Source: Ligilactobacillus aviarius subsp. aviarius DSM 20655
Lineage (GTDB): Bacteria; Bacillota; Bacilli; Lactobacillales; Lactobacillaceae
Length of the DNA stretch: 64,000 nucleotides
Assembly (NCBI RefSeq): GCF_001436315.1
Contig: NZ_AYZA01000016.1
Span: forward strand, 1 to 64,000
Direction of reading: 5' to 3'
Shown: positions 17,087 through 27,000 of the stretch, in pieces
Layout of the letters: the number at the start of each line of letters is the position of its first letter
How positions within the stretch are numbered: the first letter of the stretch is position 1
The notes under the pieces: model-generated
The model's input: only the letters and a program-made list of their open reading frames with translations
What the model was told of the DNA's origin: nothing
The model's database searches: none
Position numbers and translations under genes: made by a program

Positions 17087-19372
17087 TTAAATCAAATTTC
17101 CAACCCGGTCAAAGATGTATTTCTTACCATCGATCGTAATTGTTGTGTTTTTAACTTGCGCACCCGTTGCCGGATCAAAGTATTGTTTATGACCACCAAT
17201 TACTTGCCAGCCGTAAACCATGTTACCTAAGCCATTGTAGTAAACTTCTTTGTTTTGACTTGCGATCCAAACATATTGGTTCTTCGCTTGCGCACCCGTT
17301 ACAGTGTCAAAGTATTGCCACTTGCCATTGATCTTTTGTTGGCCATAAACCATGTTGCCTAAACCATCATAGTAGACTTCTTTGTGTTGGTTACCGATCC
17401 AGACATATTGGTTCTTCGCTTGCGCACCCGTGATCGGATCGAAGTATTGCCAATGACCATTAATGTATTGTTGGCCATAAACCATGTTACCTAAACCGTC
17501 GTAGTAGACTTCCTTGTGTTGGTTACCGATCCAAATATATTGGTTCTTCGCTTGCGCACCCGTTACAGTGTCAAAGTATTGCCACTTGCCATTGATCTTT
17601 TGTTGGCCATAGACCATATTGCCTAAGTCGTCATAGTAGACTTCCTTATTTTGATTTGCGATCCAAACATATTGGCTCTTCGCTTGCGCACCCGTTACAG
17701 TGTCAAAGTATTGCCAGTGGCCGTTAATATTTTGTTGACCGTAGACCATATTACCATTGCCGTCATAGTAAACTTCTTTGTTTTGGTTACCGATCCAAAC
17801 GTATTGGTTTCTTACAGCCTGACCGTTCTTGTAGAATTGCCAGTGACCATTTACAAATTGTTGGCCATTCAATGCTGCTTGACCGCCACGCGCAAAAATA
17901 CTTGGGTTATAGCAGTGACTCAAATCAAATGTATAACTGATTCCTGGACAATGACCGTCATCATTGTATTGCCATGCTCCATATTGACTGTTCCAGTAGT
18001 TCGTTGGTGAATATGGATACTGAGCCATCCAAATCTTGTTATGCGCAATTGTATTCAATACTTGTGGGTATTCGTTTGCATAGCTTTGGTATGTATAAAG
18101 AACTTGGTTCGTGTATCCCCGATTGCCTAATTCTTTCCAGAAAGCACTCAATGATGAACCAACTTGGCCGTTCTTGGTGTAACCTGATTCCAAGTCACAA
18201 ATAACGGCCATGTCCTTTGGAACATTTAACTTTTGAAGAACACCTGCTAAATAGTCAGCTTCTTGGGTTGCTTGAGCTGGATTAGCAAATCCGGCATAAT
18301 GATAAACTGCAACATTCAATCCCGCTGCTTCAGCATTTTGGATTTGTTGGGTTGCATATGGGTTAACATAATCACTATATTGAGATGTCTTAACGATTAC
18401 ATTCTTAATGCCGTATTTCTTCAATTGTTGGAAATCACTGACTGACATATTCGGTTGATAACTTGAAATATCAACTGTGTCAGGAGTTACATAGCCCTGG
18501 TTTTGACTAATATCAATGTACGGTGTCCCTGATGCAGCAAATGAAACCGGCATCACTGGTTGAGTTTGCGTTGCTGCTTGGGTCGTACTGGTTGAATTCG
18601 TCGTTGCCTTTACAGTTGAAACTTCAGTTGATGGATTTTGTTTCAACTGAGCATCATTTGCAGGAGTCAAGTTAACTGGTGTTACTTGACTAACCTTCAT
18701 GTTTGCATCATTTGAAACTGAAGGTGAATTCTTAACGGCTGAGTTTTCGTTTTGAATCGTCTTTTCAACCGGTGTATTTGCAACGGATGACTTAATCGAG
18801 CTTGAAACTGATTGAGAACTACTCTTAGCAGCCTTTACTGAAGCTGATTGTGCAACCTTTGAAGTTTCCTTTGAATTACTCTTAGCCGCTTGGCTATTTG
18901 TTTTTGAGGTTGCGGCTGTTGATTGTGCTGGTTGAACCGCAAAATTCATTACTTGAGCCTTTGCAGGTGATGAACTAACACTTGTTTTTGCTTGAGAACT
19001 TAAAGATTCCCGCTTTACTGATTGAACACTTTCAGCTGGGGTTGAAGTCTTAGCTGAAGTTGAGACTGTTGAAGCTTGATTTTTAACGCTTGAAACTTCA
19101 TTACTTTTTACAGTTGCAACTGGTTGACTGTTACTTGAACTAACCGGCTTTTCTGAACTGCTTGTTAATGCAACTGATGATGATTGAATTGCTTGTTGTT
19201 TTTCATCGTTGGTTGATTGAATCTGTTGTTGGCTTGAAGAAGATGGCGTAGCAAATTGAATTGTGTCAGCAGATGCCGAAGTGGTTCCAAGGGCTGTTAA
19301 TCCGAAGAAAACGATTGGGGCAAAGACCCACTTCTTTCCTGCTTTATACATTTTAAAACGTTTCTTTTCCAT
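17087..19372 (-). CDS. Secreted GH25 muramidase with glucan-binding repeats and KxYKxGKxW signal
   Basis: 761 residues from the second of two adjacent ATGs (19372), which puts GAGAGGAG 6 bases upstream. Order: KxYKxGKxW-type signal (KRFKMYKAGKKW), cleavage near SASA-DT; a Ser/Ala/Gln-rich linker to about 280 that carries the VMNFAVQPA motif; a GH25 lysozyme domain at about 285-495 with DISSYQ and the catalytic acidic pair in ICDLESG; then six cell-wall/glucan-binding YG repeats of 44 residues (GNMVYGQQ-INGHWQYFD-TGAQ). GH25 enzymes cut the MurNAc-GlcNAc bond of peptidoglycan. The repeats match those of the GH70 enzymes at 29048 and 34379, so it is likely retained in the cell's own alpha-glucan. 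Role: wall turnover or lysis of competitors, unresolved. Confidence 0.93.
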   Translation of the reverse strand: MEKKRFKMYKAGKKWVFAPIVFFGLTALGTTSASADTIQFATPSSSSQQQIQSTNDEKQQAIQSSSVALTSSSEKPVSSSNSQPVATVKSNEVSSVKNQASTVSTSAKTSTPAESVQSVKRESLSSQAKTSVSSSPAKAQVMNFAVQPAQSTAATSKTNSQAAKSNSKETSKVAQSASVKAAKSSSQSVSSSIKSSVANTPVEKTIQNENSAVKNSPSVSNDANMKVSQVTPVNLTPANDAQLKQNPSTEVSTVKATTNSTSTTQAATQTQPVMPVSFAASGTPYIDISQNQGYVTPDTVDISSYQPNMSVSDFQQLKKYGIKNVIVKTSQYSDYVNPYATQQIQNAEAAGLNVAVYHYAGFANPAQATQEADYLAGVLQKLNVPKDMAVICDLESGYTKNGQVGSSLSAFWKELGNRGYTNQVLYTYQSYANEYPQVLNTIAHNKIWMAQYPYSPTNYWNSQYGAWQYNDDGHCPGISYTFDLSHCYNPSIFARGGQAALNGQQFVNGHWQFYKNGQAVRNQYVWIGNQNKEVYYDGNGNMVYGQQNINGHWQYFDTVTGAQAKSQYVWIANQNKEVYYDDLGNMVYGQQKINGKWQYFDTVTGAQAKNQYIWIGNQHKEVYYDGLGNMVYGQQYINGHWQYFDPITGAQAKNQYVWIGNQHKEVYYDGLGNMVYGQQKINGKWQYFDTVTGAQAKNQYVWIASQNKEVYYNGLGNMVYGWQVIGGHKQYFDPATGAQVKNTTITIDGKKYIFDRVGNLI

Positions 19373-19412
19373 CATGGTCTCCTCTCACTCGTTTTTTTAC
19401 ATATCAACACTT

Positions 19413-19418
19413 ATTGTA
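19413..19418 (-). promoter_or_regulatory. Extended -10 promoter of the GH25 gene, next to a terminator
   Basis: Minus strand TGTTACAAT carries an extended -10 (TG, one base, TACAAT). It directly follows the T-run of the terminator that ends the YfhO gene, so the -35 region lies inside the terminator stem. No good -35 hexamer is present. Confidence 0.4.
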
Positions 19419-19420
19419 AC

Positions 19421-19452
19421 AAAAAAAAGCCGATTCCTAAATCGGCTTTTTT
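19421..19452 (-). terminator. Terminator of the YfhO-family gene
   Basis: Stem AAAGCCGATT with AATCGGCTTT, loop of four, eight T after it on the minus strand; it starts a few bases after the stop at 19458. Confidence 0.9.
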
Positions 19453-19457
19453 AATCT

Positions 19458-22145
19458 TTAATGTTTTTTATGGCTGGGCATTTGATGAAACTTCTTTAAA
19501 CCGTAAAATTTAAAAAGTTCAAGAATAATCATTGCCAAAATTGTAATTAAGCTTACAATCGTTCCAATTTTCAGTCCTGGAACAACATAATTAAATTGAA
19601 TGTTATGTTTTCCCGGAGTTACTTTAATTGCAACTAATCCATCCAATGCTTTTCTTACCTTGATTGGATGGCCATCAACCGTTGCTTGCCAAGCCTTATC
19701 ATACGGAACTGAAGCAATCAAAATATGCCGTTTAAATGCTGCCGTCGTATTCATCTTGATTTGCGGACCATTAACGTTGATTTTCCCAATTCCGGTTACT
19801 GCATCTTTTCGAATTTGATGCAGCATTGGCTGATTTTCAACTGCAACGTAGATCTTATCTTTAGGTAATGTCGGGTCTTTTTCAGCATTTTTAATTTGAA
19901 TGTTTAAATGATCGCCCTTCTTGAAATGGCCAAGGTAAATAACGCCATTTTCGCCATAAACATTACGGTTACTGTAACGGGCAACTTCCCGTCCATTAAC
20001 TTCAATTGGAAGATATTGCTGATTTCCCGGAATCACATTTTGCGGCTTTGTAATGTAGCAGTAAACGTCCCCACTACTATTTAAATATCCTTGAGCAGAA
20101 GCCGTTTTAGCATGTTTTCGCGCAATCAGCTTAAATCCTGGTTGGGTTCCATACAGCCATTGCTTCCCGCTTAACCGTTTAAACATCCATCCATATGCAA
20201 TAAATGGATTGCTTTCCGGAACATATGCATACTTGCCATTAAATACAGAATCGTGACCATGCCCATCATAGGCACCAAAAACTAGCGGAAAGGCATTGGA
20301 GTTTTGATAAACCACCGTATGTTTATTTTCCAAGACCGGTTTCAAAGCCGGAACGTTCGCCTGGTTATTGTACGTCGGCATGGACTTGATTTGCTCAGTG
20401 GCCTTCAAAATCGAATTATCCGACTTAACGATATATTTGATTCCCAACATATCATTGATCATCCCGGTCGAACCATTATTAAAAGCACTCCAGCGAATCC
20501 ATCCTTGTTTTTGATAAAAACCTAACGCCGATAAATAATCCGTTTCAGAAGTTGGTTGTTGCGACAAATAAGTTTGAACACCATTATACCCATATAACAG
20601 CGGATCGCACTCGTTGATCTGCGCAGTCGTTCCTACCCGGTAAAACGAACGGTCGTACTGTTTCAACGCATTAAAAACTGTTTGGTTTTCACTAACAACT
20701 TTTGAATAAGCACTATTTGGGACCACATTAAAATCCTGGGTTTGAATCTGGGAGTTATAGGCCAGAACATTTACCAAACTAACGCCCATCACAAGCCACA
20801 TTCCGGCCGAAATTTGGTTCATCATCAAGCTGAATCCAATTCCAAAAATCACAAGGATCAAAATAATTTGAAGTGCCTGATCGTGTTTAAATAATCCAGG
20901 TTCCATTCCCTGCAAGCTAAGAGTTAGCACTGCCATTGCAGCAATAATTGGTAACAATACCTTTAGTGGCGAATGATTTTCAAAAACCAGCAATCCGCGG
21001 TATGCAACACAAATCATAAAGAACGTCAGCACAAATGATTCCCGTTGCGCATAGCCGTTTGGCATCGATAGTGAATGCCAGATCATATAAAAGTACAGGA
21101 AGTAACTTGAGGCAATCAGTGCCGCCGTTAAAATCCCGGTCAACACTTTCTCGCGAAGTGAAACTTTTCGAGCAAAAAAGAAGCTGAAAAACAGGATAAC
21201 CACCAGTAACCCCACAAAAATTAATGGGGCTAACTTTCCATCCGGCGCAAGATTTCCGGCTAATAGCGAGCTCCAAAACGATTGAAATTGATAAACCGGC
21301 TTAAATAAATTCTCAGTCGGCATTTGGGCCTGCGTAACATTTTGCTGAGCCAGGAAACTCGGCCACATGACAACTCCTGCTCCTAAAATCGAGCCGACCG
21401 TCAATCCCAAAACCGTAAGTCCCTTTTTTAAAATTTTCATCCAATTCAACTGGCAAAGCTGATCGATCACCCAAAATAGGGTCAGCAAAAACAAAAAGAT
21501 CAGAACAATTACTCCGATATAGTAATTAGAAATTAGGAGGTAAGTTAATCCTCCCCAATAAAGCCAAGTTGAGTTCCGATTGCCGTATAAAATTCGATCC
21601 AAGCCTAAAACAACCAGCGGCATCAGCACAATTGCATCCGACCACATGACACAGTGCATATAATTCGCAAAAAATGCCGAAAATGGAAAAAGCGTTGCCA
21701 AGAAAAGGCGCCATTTTTCTACCGTTCCCGTTTGCGGCAATTTTTGATTAAGAAAAACGGATTTCTTTAAATACGTGTACGTTATGAGTCCAATCAAGCC
21801 AACGTTCACAATCGTATTGATTGCATAAAACAATGGAATATATTTCTCGGGAAATAAAAGTGTAAGGAAATTAAACGGGCACATTAAATAATATGCCAGA
21901 ACCGAGAAAAAATTGCCTCCAATTGAAACTTGATACGAATATAAAAAGTTTTGCGGATGCAAAATATTATGTTTAAAGTATGTCATAATCGCGAGATACT
22001 GATTGGCCATATCTCCCGTTGCAATCGTATGGTTTCCAAATGGAAATACTTGATGAAAAATGTAGAGTCCAAGAAGGAGCACACTTGGAAAAATAAAACT
22101 TAACAGGTATCCGGATTGTCTTCTTTCCTGTTTTCGATGCATCAT
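19458..22145 (-). CDS. YfhO-family polytopic membrane protein (GT-C type glycosyltransferase)
   Basis: 895 residues: about 12-13 membrane segments in the first 480 residues, a large extracytoplasmic part (about 490-860) and a last membrane segment. GDMANQYLAIMTYF after the first segment places the acidic residue expected in the first outer loop of GT-C enzymes; YSYQVSIGGNFFSVLAYYLMCPFN is typical of YfhO. In Bacillus subtilis YfhO is needed to glycosylate lipoteichoic acid, using undecaprenyl-phosphate sugar made by a CsbB-type transferase and flipped by a GtcA-type protein. Neither partner is encoded nearby. The ATG at 22145 has AAAGGGCG upstream. It follows the GT-C gene at 22231 after a terminator. 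Confidence 0.9.
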   Translation of the reverse strand: MMHRKQERRQSGYLLSFIFPSVLLLGLYIFHQVFPFGNHTIATGDMANQYLAIMTYFKHNILHPQNFLYSYQVSIGGNFFSVLAYYLMCPFNFLTLLFPEKYIPLFYAINTIVNVGLIGLITYTYLKKSVFLNQKLPQTGTVEKWRLFLATLFPFSAFFANYMHCVMWSDAIVLMPLVVLGLDRILYGNRNSTWLYWGGLTYLLISNYYIGVIVLIFLFLLTLFWVIDQLCQLNWMKILKKGLTVLGLTVGSILGAGVVMWPSFLAQQNVTQAQMPTENLFKPVYQFQSFWSSLLAGNLAPDGKLAPLIFVGLLVVILFFSFFFARKVSLREKVLTGILTAALIASSYFLYFYMIWHSLSMPNGYAQRESFVLTFFMICVAYRGLLVFENHSPLKVLLPIIAAMAVLTLSLQGMEPGLFKHDQALQIILILVIFGIGFSLMMNQISAGMWLVMGVSLVNVLAYNSQIQTQDFNVVPNSAYSKVVSENQTVFNALKQYDRSFYRVGTTAQINECDPLLYGYNGVQTYLSQQPTSETDYLSALGFYQKQGWIRWSAFNNGSTGMINDMLGIKYIVKSDNSILKATEQIKSMPTYNNQANVPALKPVLENKHTVVYQNSNAFPLVFGAYDGHGHDSVFNGKYAYVPESNPFIAYGWMFKRLSGKQWLYGTQPGFKLIARKHAKTASAQGYLNSSGDVYCYITKPQNVIPGNQQYLPIEVNGREVARYSNRNVYGENGVIYLGHFKKGDHLNIQIKNAEKDPTLPKDKIYVAVENQPMLHQIRKDAVTGIGKINVNGPQIKMNTTAAFKRHILIASVPYDKAWQATVDGHPIKVRKALDGLVAIKVTPGKHNIQFNYVVPGLKIGTIVSLITILAMIILELFKFYGLKKFHQMPSHKKH

Positions 22146-22192
22146 AACTCGCCCTTTACTGATTATTAATATTAGTTATTATAACCTAATCT

Positions 22193-22222
22193 AAAAAAAG
22201 ATTGTGACCAATGTCACAATCT
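22193..22222 (-). terminator. Terminator of the GT-C-like gene at 22231
   Basis: Minus-strand stem GATTGTGAC with GTCACAATC (loop attg) followed by seven T. Confidence 0.92.
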
Positions 22223-22230
22223 CATAGCAT

Positions 22231-23871
22231 TTATTTTTCTTTTTGCGTAGCCTTCCGTGATTCAACACTATCAAACTCACCTAACAGCATTGCCGCCACT
22301 GGAATCAAGCAGACGATATACTGAAAGACGTACTGACTCTTGGTTTCCCACATTAAATGGAAAGCCATTCCTCCCATTAAGTAGAGGATCGCAAAGGTAG
22401 CATATGGATTTAACTTTGTCTTTTTATATAAAACAAATCCTGCTGCCAATACCAAAATTGTAACAACCACAATATTGCACCATGCTGAAATTGGTTTCAT
22501 GGATTTTTGATACCACTTAACAATTTTGGGATGTTTTATTGAATAACGATTACCGTAATAAATGTTATTCAAAATCGCCGTTCGCGGTCTTGCAAAGTAT
22601 GGTGCGATCCACACCGATTCAAAGGTTGGATCAGACCATGTTGAGACAAACTTATCTTTAAAGAATTGACCTGCTTCATGCGGATTATTTGAATAATATT
22701 TCAGTTCATCCTTAATTTTGGCCTTCGCTGCCTGAGACGTTTTCTTGGAATCAAAGTGGTTTGCCAGATACACATTAAGCGTATAGCCATCGTACCATCC
22801 TGCTCCGCGTCCCCGATCATTTTGCGGTTCTAATCCCATTGCTACATACGTGATCATTGGAAGCCCCTTCGAAAGATGAAGTCCTGATTCAGCCTCGTAA
22901 GCTGCCGTTACAAGCTTATTTGATCCCAACATCAAAGCAAACGTGATCAACGGCATTGCAATCAACTTATAACGCCGATGCTTAATAGCATGCAAAACAA
23001 ATACAATTCCTAAGGCAAGCACTGCAATTTGGTAATTGCTCTTTAATTGATATGCAAGCATAAATAACAGGACACACCATAGCCATGTAAAGCGTCCGTG
23101 CGAATCGTCCATGATCAGCTTTAATCCAAAATAGACGGCTGCCAAACATGCGCATAAACCAGGAATATTACCATAAATAAACAGGACAAAAAATAATTCT
23201 GGTAAAAACGCAAAACTTAAAAGCAGTGTCCAATTCATAACAAGCCCATTATTTTGAGTAACAAGTTTTACGATCCGGTATAGAAGATAATTAATAAGAA
23301 GAAAAATTAAAACATTTAACAAGTAAAAGAAACGGATATTCGTAGTAAAACATTCTAATAATCGTAAATAAGTCACGTATCCCAACTGAAATGGATAAAT
23401 TGCCAAATATCCGCCAAGATTTTTTTCAAATGGTAACACCGAGGGATGAAACTTATCCAATTGCAGTGAAATAAAGTTTCCGTGATTCATCTGATTAGCA
23501 GCTTTTAATGTAAATAACTGGTCTGCTTCATTTAATTTTGTCGGCATATTGATAACTAAAAAAAGCCCCGCAATCAAGAAGGCACCCGCAAAAACTAAAA
23601 ATGCACGGCGCGGATCAACTTTTTTTAACACCTTGCGTCCCATCACGATGATCACGATTGTAACGAGGGCGCAAAGAATGAACCTGAAACTATTTTTGTG
23701 AACATACGGCCATTCCGAATAGGCTGCAATAAATTCTCGGCGTAACAACGTTGTCAAAACTAACAACATTAAGACCGCAAAGCCTAATGTTACGATTGCT
23801 CCTTTTAGAATTAAGTAAAGACGATCAGCTTTACTCCTTTTCTCCACTTTTGATTGTAATTTATTTTCCAT
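22231..23871 (-). CDS. Polytopic membrane protein, GT-C glycosyltransferase-like
   Basis: 546 residues with about 11-12 membrane segments. The first outer loop carries LNEADQLFTLKAANQM, an acidic pair at the place of the GT-C catalytic Asp, and a later outer loop has MGLEPQNDRGRGAGWYDGYT. A protein at 49401 has the same order of features (GTDDIHVRLQIGKLL, then IALGLNPGTNGTW), so the two are distant paralogues. Such proteins transfer sugars from polyprenyl-phosphate donors outside the membrane. No family name is certain and the acceptor is unknown. It sits upstream of the YfhO gene on the same strand and may act on the same polymer. Confidence 0.75.
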   Translation of the reverse strand: MENKLQSKVEKRSKADRLYLILKGAIVTLGFAVLMLLVLTTLLRREFIAAYSEWPYVHKNSFRFILCALVTIVIIVMGRKVLKKVDPRRAFLVFAGAFLIAGLFLVINMPTKLNEADQLFTLKAANQMNHGNFISLQLDKFHPSVLPFEKNLGGYLAIYPFQLGYVTYLRLLECFTTNIRFFYLLNVLIFLLINYLLYRIVKLVTQNNGLVMNWTLLLSFAFLPELFFVLFIYGNIPGLCACLAAVYFGLKLIMDDSHGRFTWLWCVLLFMLAYQLKSNYQIAVLALGIVFVLHAIKHRRYKLIAMPLITFALMLGSNKLVTAAYEAESGLHLSKGLPMITYVAMGLEPQNDRGRGAGWYDGYTLNVYLANHFDSKKTSQAAKAKIKDELKYYSNNPHEAGQFFKDKFVSTWSDPTFESVWIAPYFARPRTAILNNIYYGNRYSIKHPKIVKWYQKSMKPISAWCNIVVVTILVLAAGFVLYKKTKLNPYATFAILYLMGGMAFHLMWETKSQYVFQYIVCLIPVAAMLLGEFDSVESRKATQKEK

Positions 23872-24014
23872 AATAGTTATTCACCTAATTTTTAAGACTC
23901 AAGTGCTATGTTAGTTTACAACTAAATCTTAGTCAAATCTGATAAATATCCTAACATTCTATTAATTAAATCTAATTTTTATTCAAAAAAACCATTAGCT
24001 TAATAATTTCATGC

Positions 24015-24020
24015 TAAAAT
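24015..24020 (+). promoter_or_regulatory. Extended -10 promoter of the GH53 gene
   Basis: ATGCTAAAATGG has TG one base before TAAAAT, no clear -35. The predicted leader is under 35 bases, with AGGGGT ahead of the ATG at 24054. Confidence 0.5.
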
Positions 24021-24053
24021 GGAAGCCGTACTAATTTACATAGGGGTAAAATT

Positions 24054-27000
24054 ATGGAAGAGAAAAAACGTTTTAAGATGTATAAATCCGGTAAAAACTG
24101 GGTTATTGCACCAATCGTTTTCTTAGGATTAACTGCCGGACTTGGTCATCAAGCCAACGTCAAGGCTGACAACGTTTCATCAACCGCAAAGGCTGATAAT
24201 GAAACTACCCAAAAGGCAACCAGCACTTCGCTGAATGACCAAAAAGCAGTTGCATTAAAGAGCAGTGCTTCAACAAAGGCAACTACTCAAGCAACTGAAG
24301 AAACGATTAACTTTGCTGTTCAACCAGCTGCAAAAGCTGCAGCAAGTTCGTCAAAGAACGATCAAAATACAGCAAATAAGTCGGAAAAAACGGCTGTAAC
24401 AGCAAATGACCAACAACAAACTAATGGTCAAACTGCCGCTAAAGAAACAAACCAAACCACGGCTGCTACTCAAGCTGATCAAAAGCAACCTGCAGCAACT
24501 CAAACTGCAGGTCAAAATGGTCAAGCTCAAACACAGCCTGATAAGACATCAAGTTCAGTCTCATCATCTTCAAGCAGCGTCTCACAAAAAGTTGAACAAG
24601 CGCAAGAACATGATGATGCTGTTCAAGTTAACCAAAATGGTCAATGGTTCTTACAAAACAAGGAAACCCACCAAAACTATACAGGTTTCCAATACATTAA
24701 GGACCAAAACAAGACTGTTTACTATAATCCAATGGATGGCGCCATGGTTTACGGTCAACAAAAGATCAACAATCAATGGTATTATTTCGACAAGATCACA
24801 GGTGCCATGAAACTTGGTTACTACTGGATCGCCGAACAACAAAAAGAAGTTTACTATGATCCAAATAAAGGCAACATGGTTTATGGTCAACAAAAGATCA
24901 ACGGCCACTGGCAATACTTTGATGATGTCACGGGTGCTCAAGCCAAGAGTAAATATGTTTGGATCGGCAACCAAAACAAGGAAGTCTACTATGACGGCCT
25001 CGGCAACATGGTTTACGGTCAACAAAACATCAATGGTAAATGGCAATGGTTTGATACCGTTACTGGTGCTCAAGCTAAGAACCAATATATCTGGATCAAG
25101 AATCAAGATAAAGAAGTTTACTATGATGGCCTTGGCAACATGGTTTACGGTCAACAAAACATCAATGGCAAATGGCAATGGTTTGATACCGTTACTGGTG
25201 CCCAAGCTAAGAACCAATATGTTTGGATCGGTAACCAAAATAAAGAAGTCTACTATGATGGTTTAGGCAACATGGTCTACGGTCAACAAAACATCAACGG
25301 CAAGTGGCAATGGTTCGATCCGGTCACAGGTGCCCAAGCCAAGAACAAGTTCGTTTACATTAAGGATCAAAACAAGACCGTTTACTATGACGGCTTAGGC
25401 AACATGGTCTATGGTCAACAAAACATTAACGGCCACTGGTACTTATTTGATAAGGTTACTGGTGCAATGCAAACCGGTTTCCAATATATTCCAGAACAAA
25501 ACAAACTTGTTTACTATAACAATGACGGTCAAATGTTATACGGCCGACAAACCATTAACGGAAGAACATACACATTGAACAATGTTACCGGCGCAGTTGA
25601 AGCTCGCGGTCAACAAAATATTGGCGGCCACTGGTACTACTTCGACAATAACGGTAACCCGGTTACAGGCTACTACTGGATCGGTAATCAAAATAAAGAA
25701 GTTTACTATGATCCTCAAACTGCCCAAATGGTTTACGGTCAACAATACATCAATGGCAAATGGCAATGGTTTGATCCGGTCACAGGTGCTCAAGCTAAAA
25801 ACAAGTACATTTGGATCGATAACCAAAAGAAGGAAGTTTACTATGACGGCTTAGGCAACATGGTTTACGGCCAACAGTACATCAATGGTCATTGGCAATA
25901 CTTTGACACGGTTACTGGTGCCCAAGTAAAGAGCAATTTCCAATGGATCACTGACCAACAAAAGCTTTGCTACTATGATGGTTTAGGTAACATGGTTTAC
26001 GGTCAACAAACGATCAATGGTCAACAAGACTACTTCAACACCGTTACTGGCGCTTACGAAATTCCAACTTCAGAACTTGCAAGCTATCGGGATGACGTTG
26101 CAAGCCAAATCAACGCAATCCTTAAAAATGAAGGCAAGGACCAAATGGATGCCAACTGGACAGGCGATCAAAACAACTTCGAAGCCTTTGGATTGCATGA
26201 TACAGCTCAATTAGTTGCTCAAGGACAATTAAATAATGATGAACAATCAATTGAAATCAACTTGCAAAATAACCAGTTAATGAACGGCACAGCCAAGGCC
26301 TACCAAGTAACCGTTACTGCTCCAACAAAGGAACAGGCTGCTCAAGAAGCTGCTCAAAAGATCGTTTCAATGCTTGGCAACAACACCTCAAATTGGAAAG
26401 CTTTGGGTGTCGGCGCAACGATCCAAGACAGTAATAACAATAAGAACTGGAATACAACGGTAATCTTCTACAACCCAAGTCAAGAAAGCCAATTTGTAAA
26501 GAAGACTTCAAACGTTCAATACAAGATCACAAACGTATACAACAATGCCGGCGATGTTCAAAACGCCCTCCAAAACGGTGCAATGAACCCAGCTGACCTT
26601 GTGAACGCTGGCCTTTCAGATACTGCTAAGACATTATTGACAGGTATCCAAGGCGACACGATCTCAAGTGAAAATCTTGAAGCCCTCGCAAACGCTGTTG
26701 GCGGAATGACAAAGGCATTTGTCGGAACAACAACTTACTACGACAAGAACGGCAATCCTTACCACTATGAATACTGGTTGGATGGTAACCAAGAAGCCGG
26801 TAAGCAACAAGAAGTTGCAAATGACAACAAGAACGTCAAGTTTGGCGATACCGTAACGCTTGATTACAATGCAACCTTGGTATACGGCAAGGCTGAAGAT
26901 ACAACCACAACTGAATCAACCAAGCCATCAACAGAAATGACTGCTGATGAAATCACCAATGCATTCAAGAACGGAACCGAAACTGGTTTACGTTATGACA

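Noticed and set aside
24651-25238. 195-residue frame antisense to the GH53 repeats
   Set aside because: Similar frames lie antisense to the repeats of both GH70 genes (32825-33463, 37814-38452) with the same VNHV/LVLVxDPNI pattern. They are forced by the codon pattern of the 132-base repeats and lack start signals.
24650-26060. CRISPR-like periodicity
   Set aside because: The regular 132-base period is protein-coding YG repeats without unique spacers between short exact repeats; no cas genes are near.
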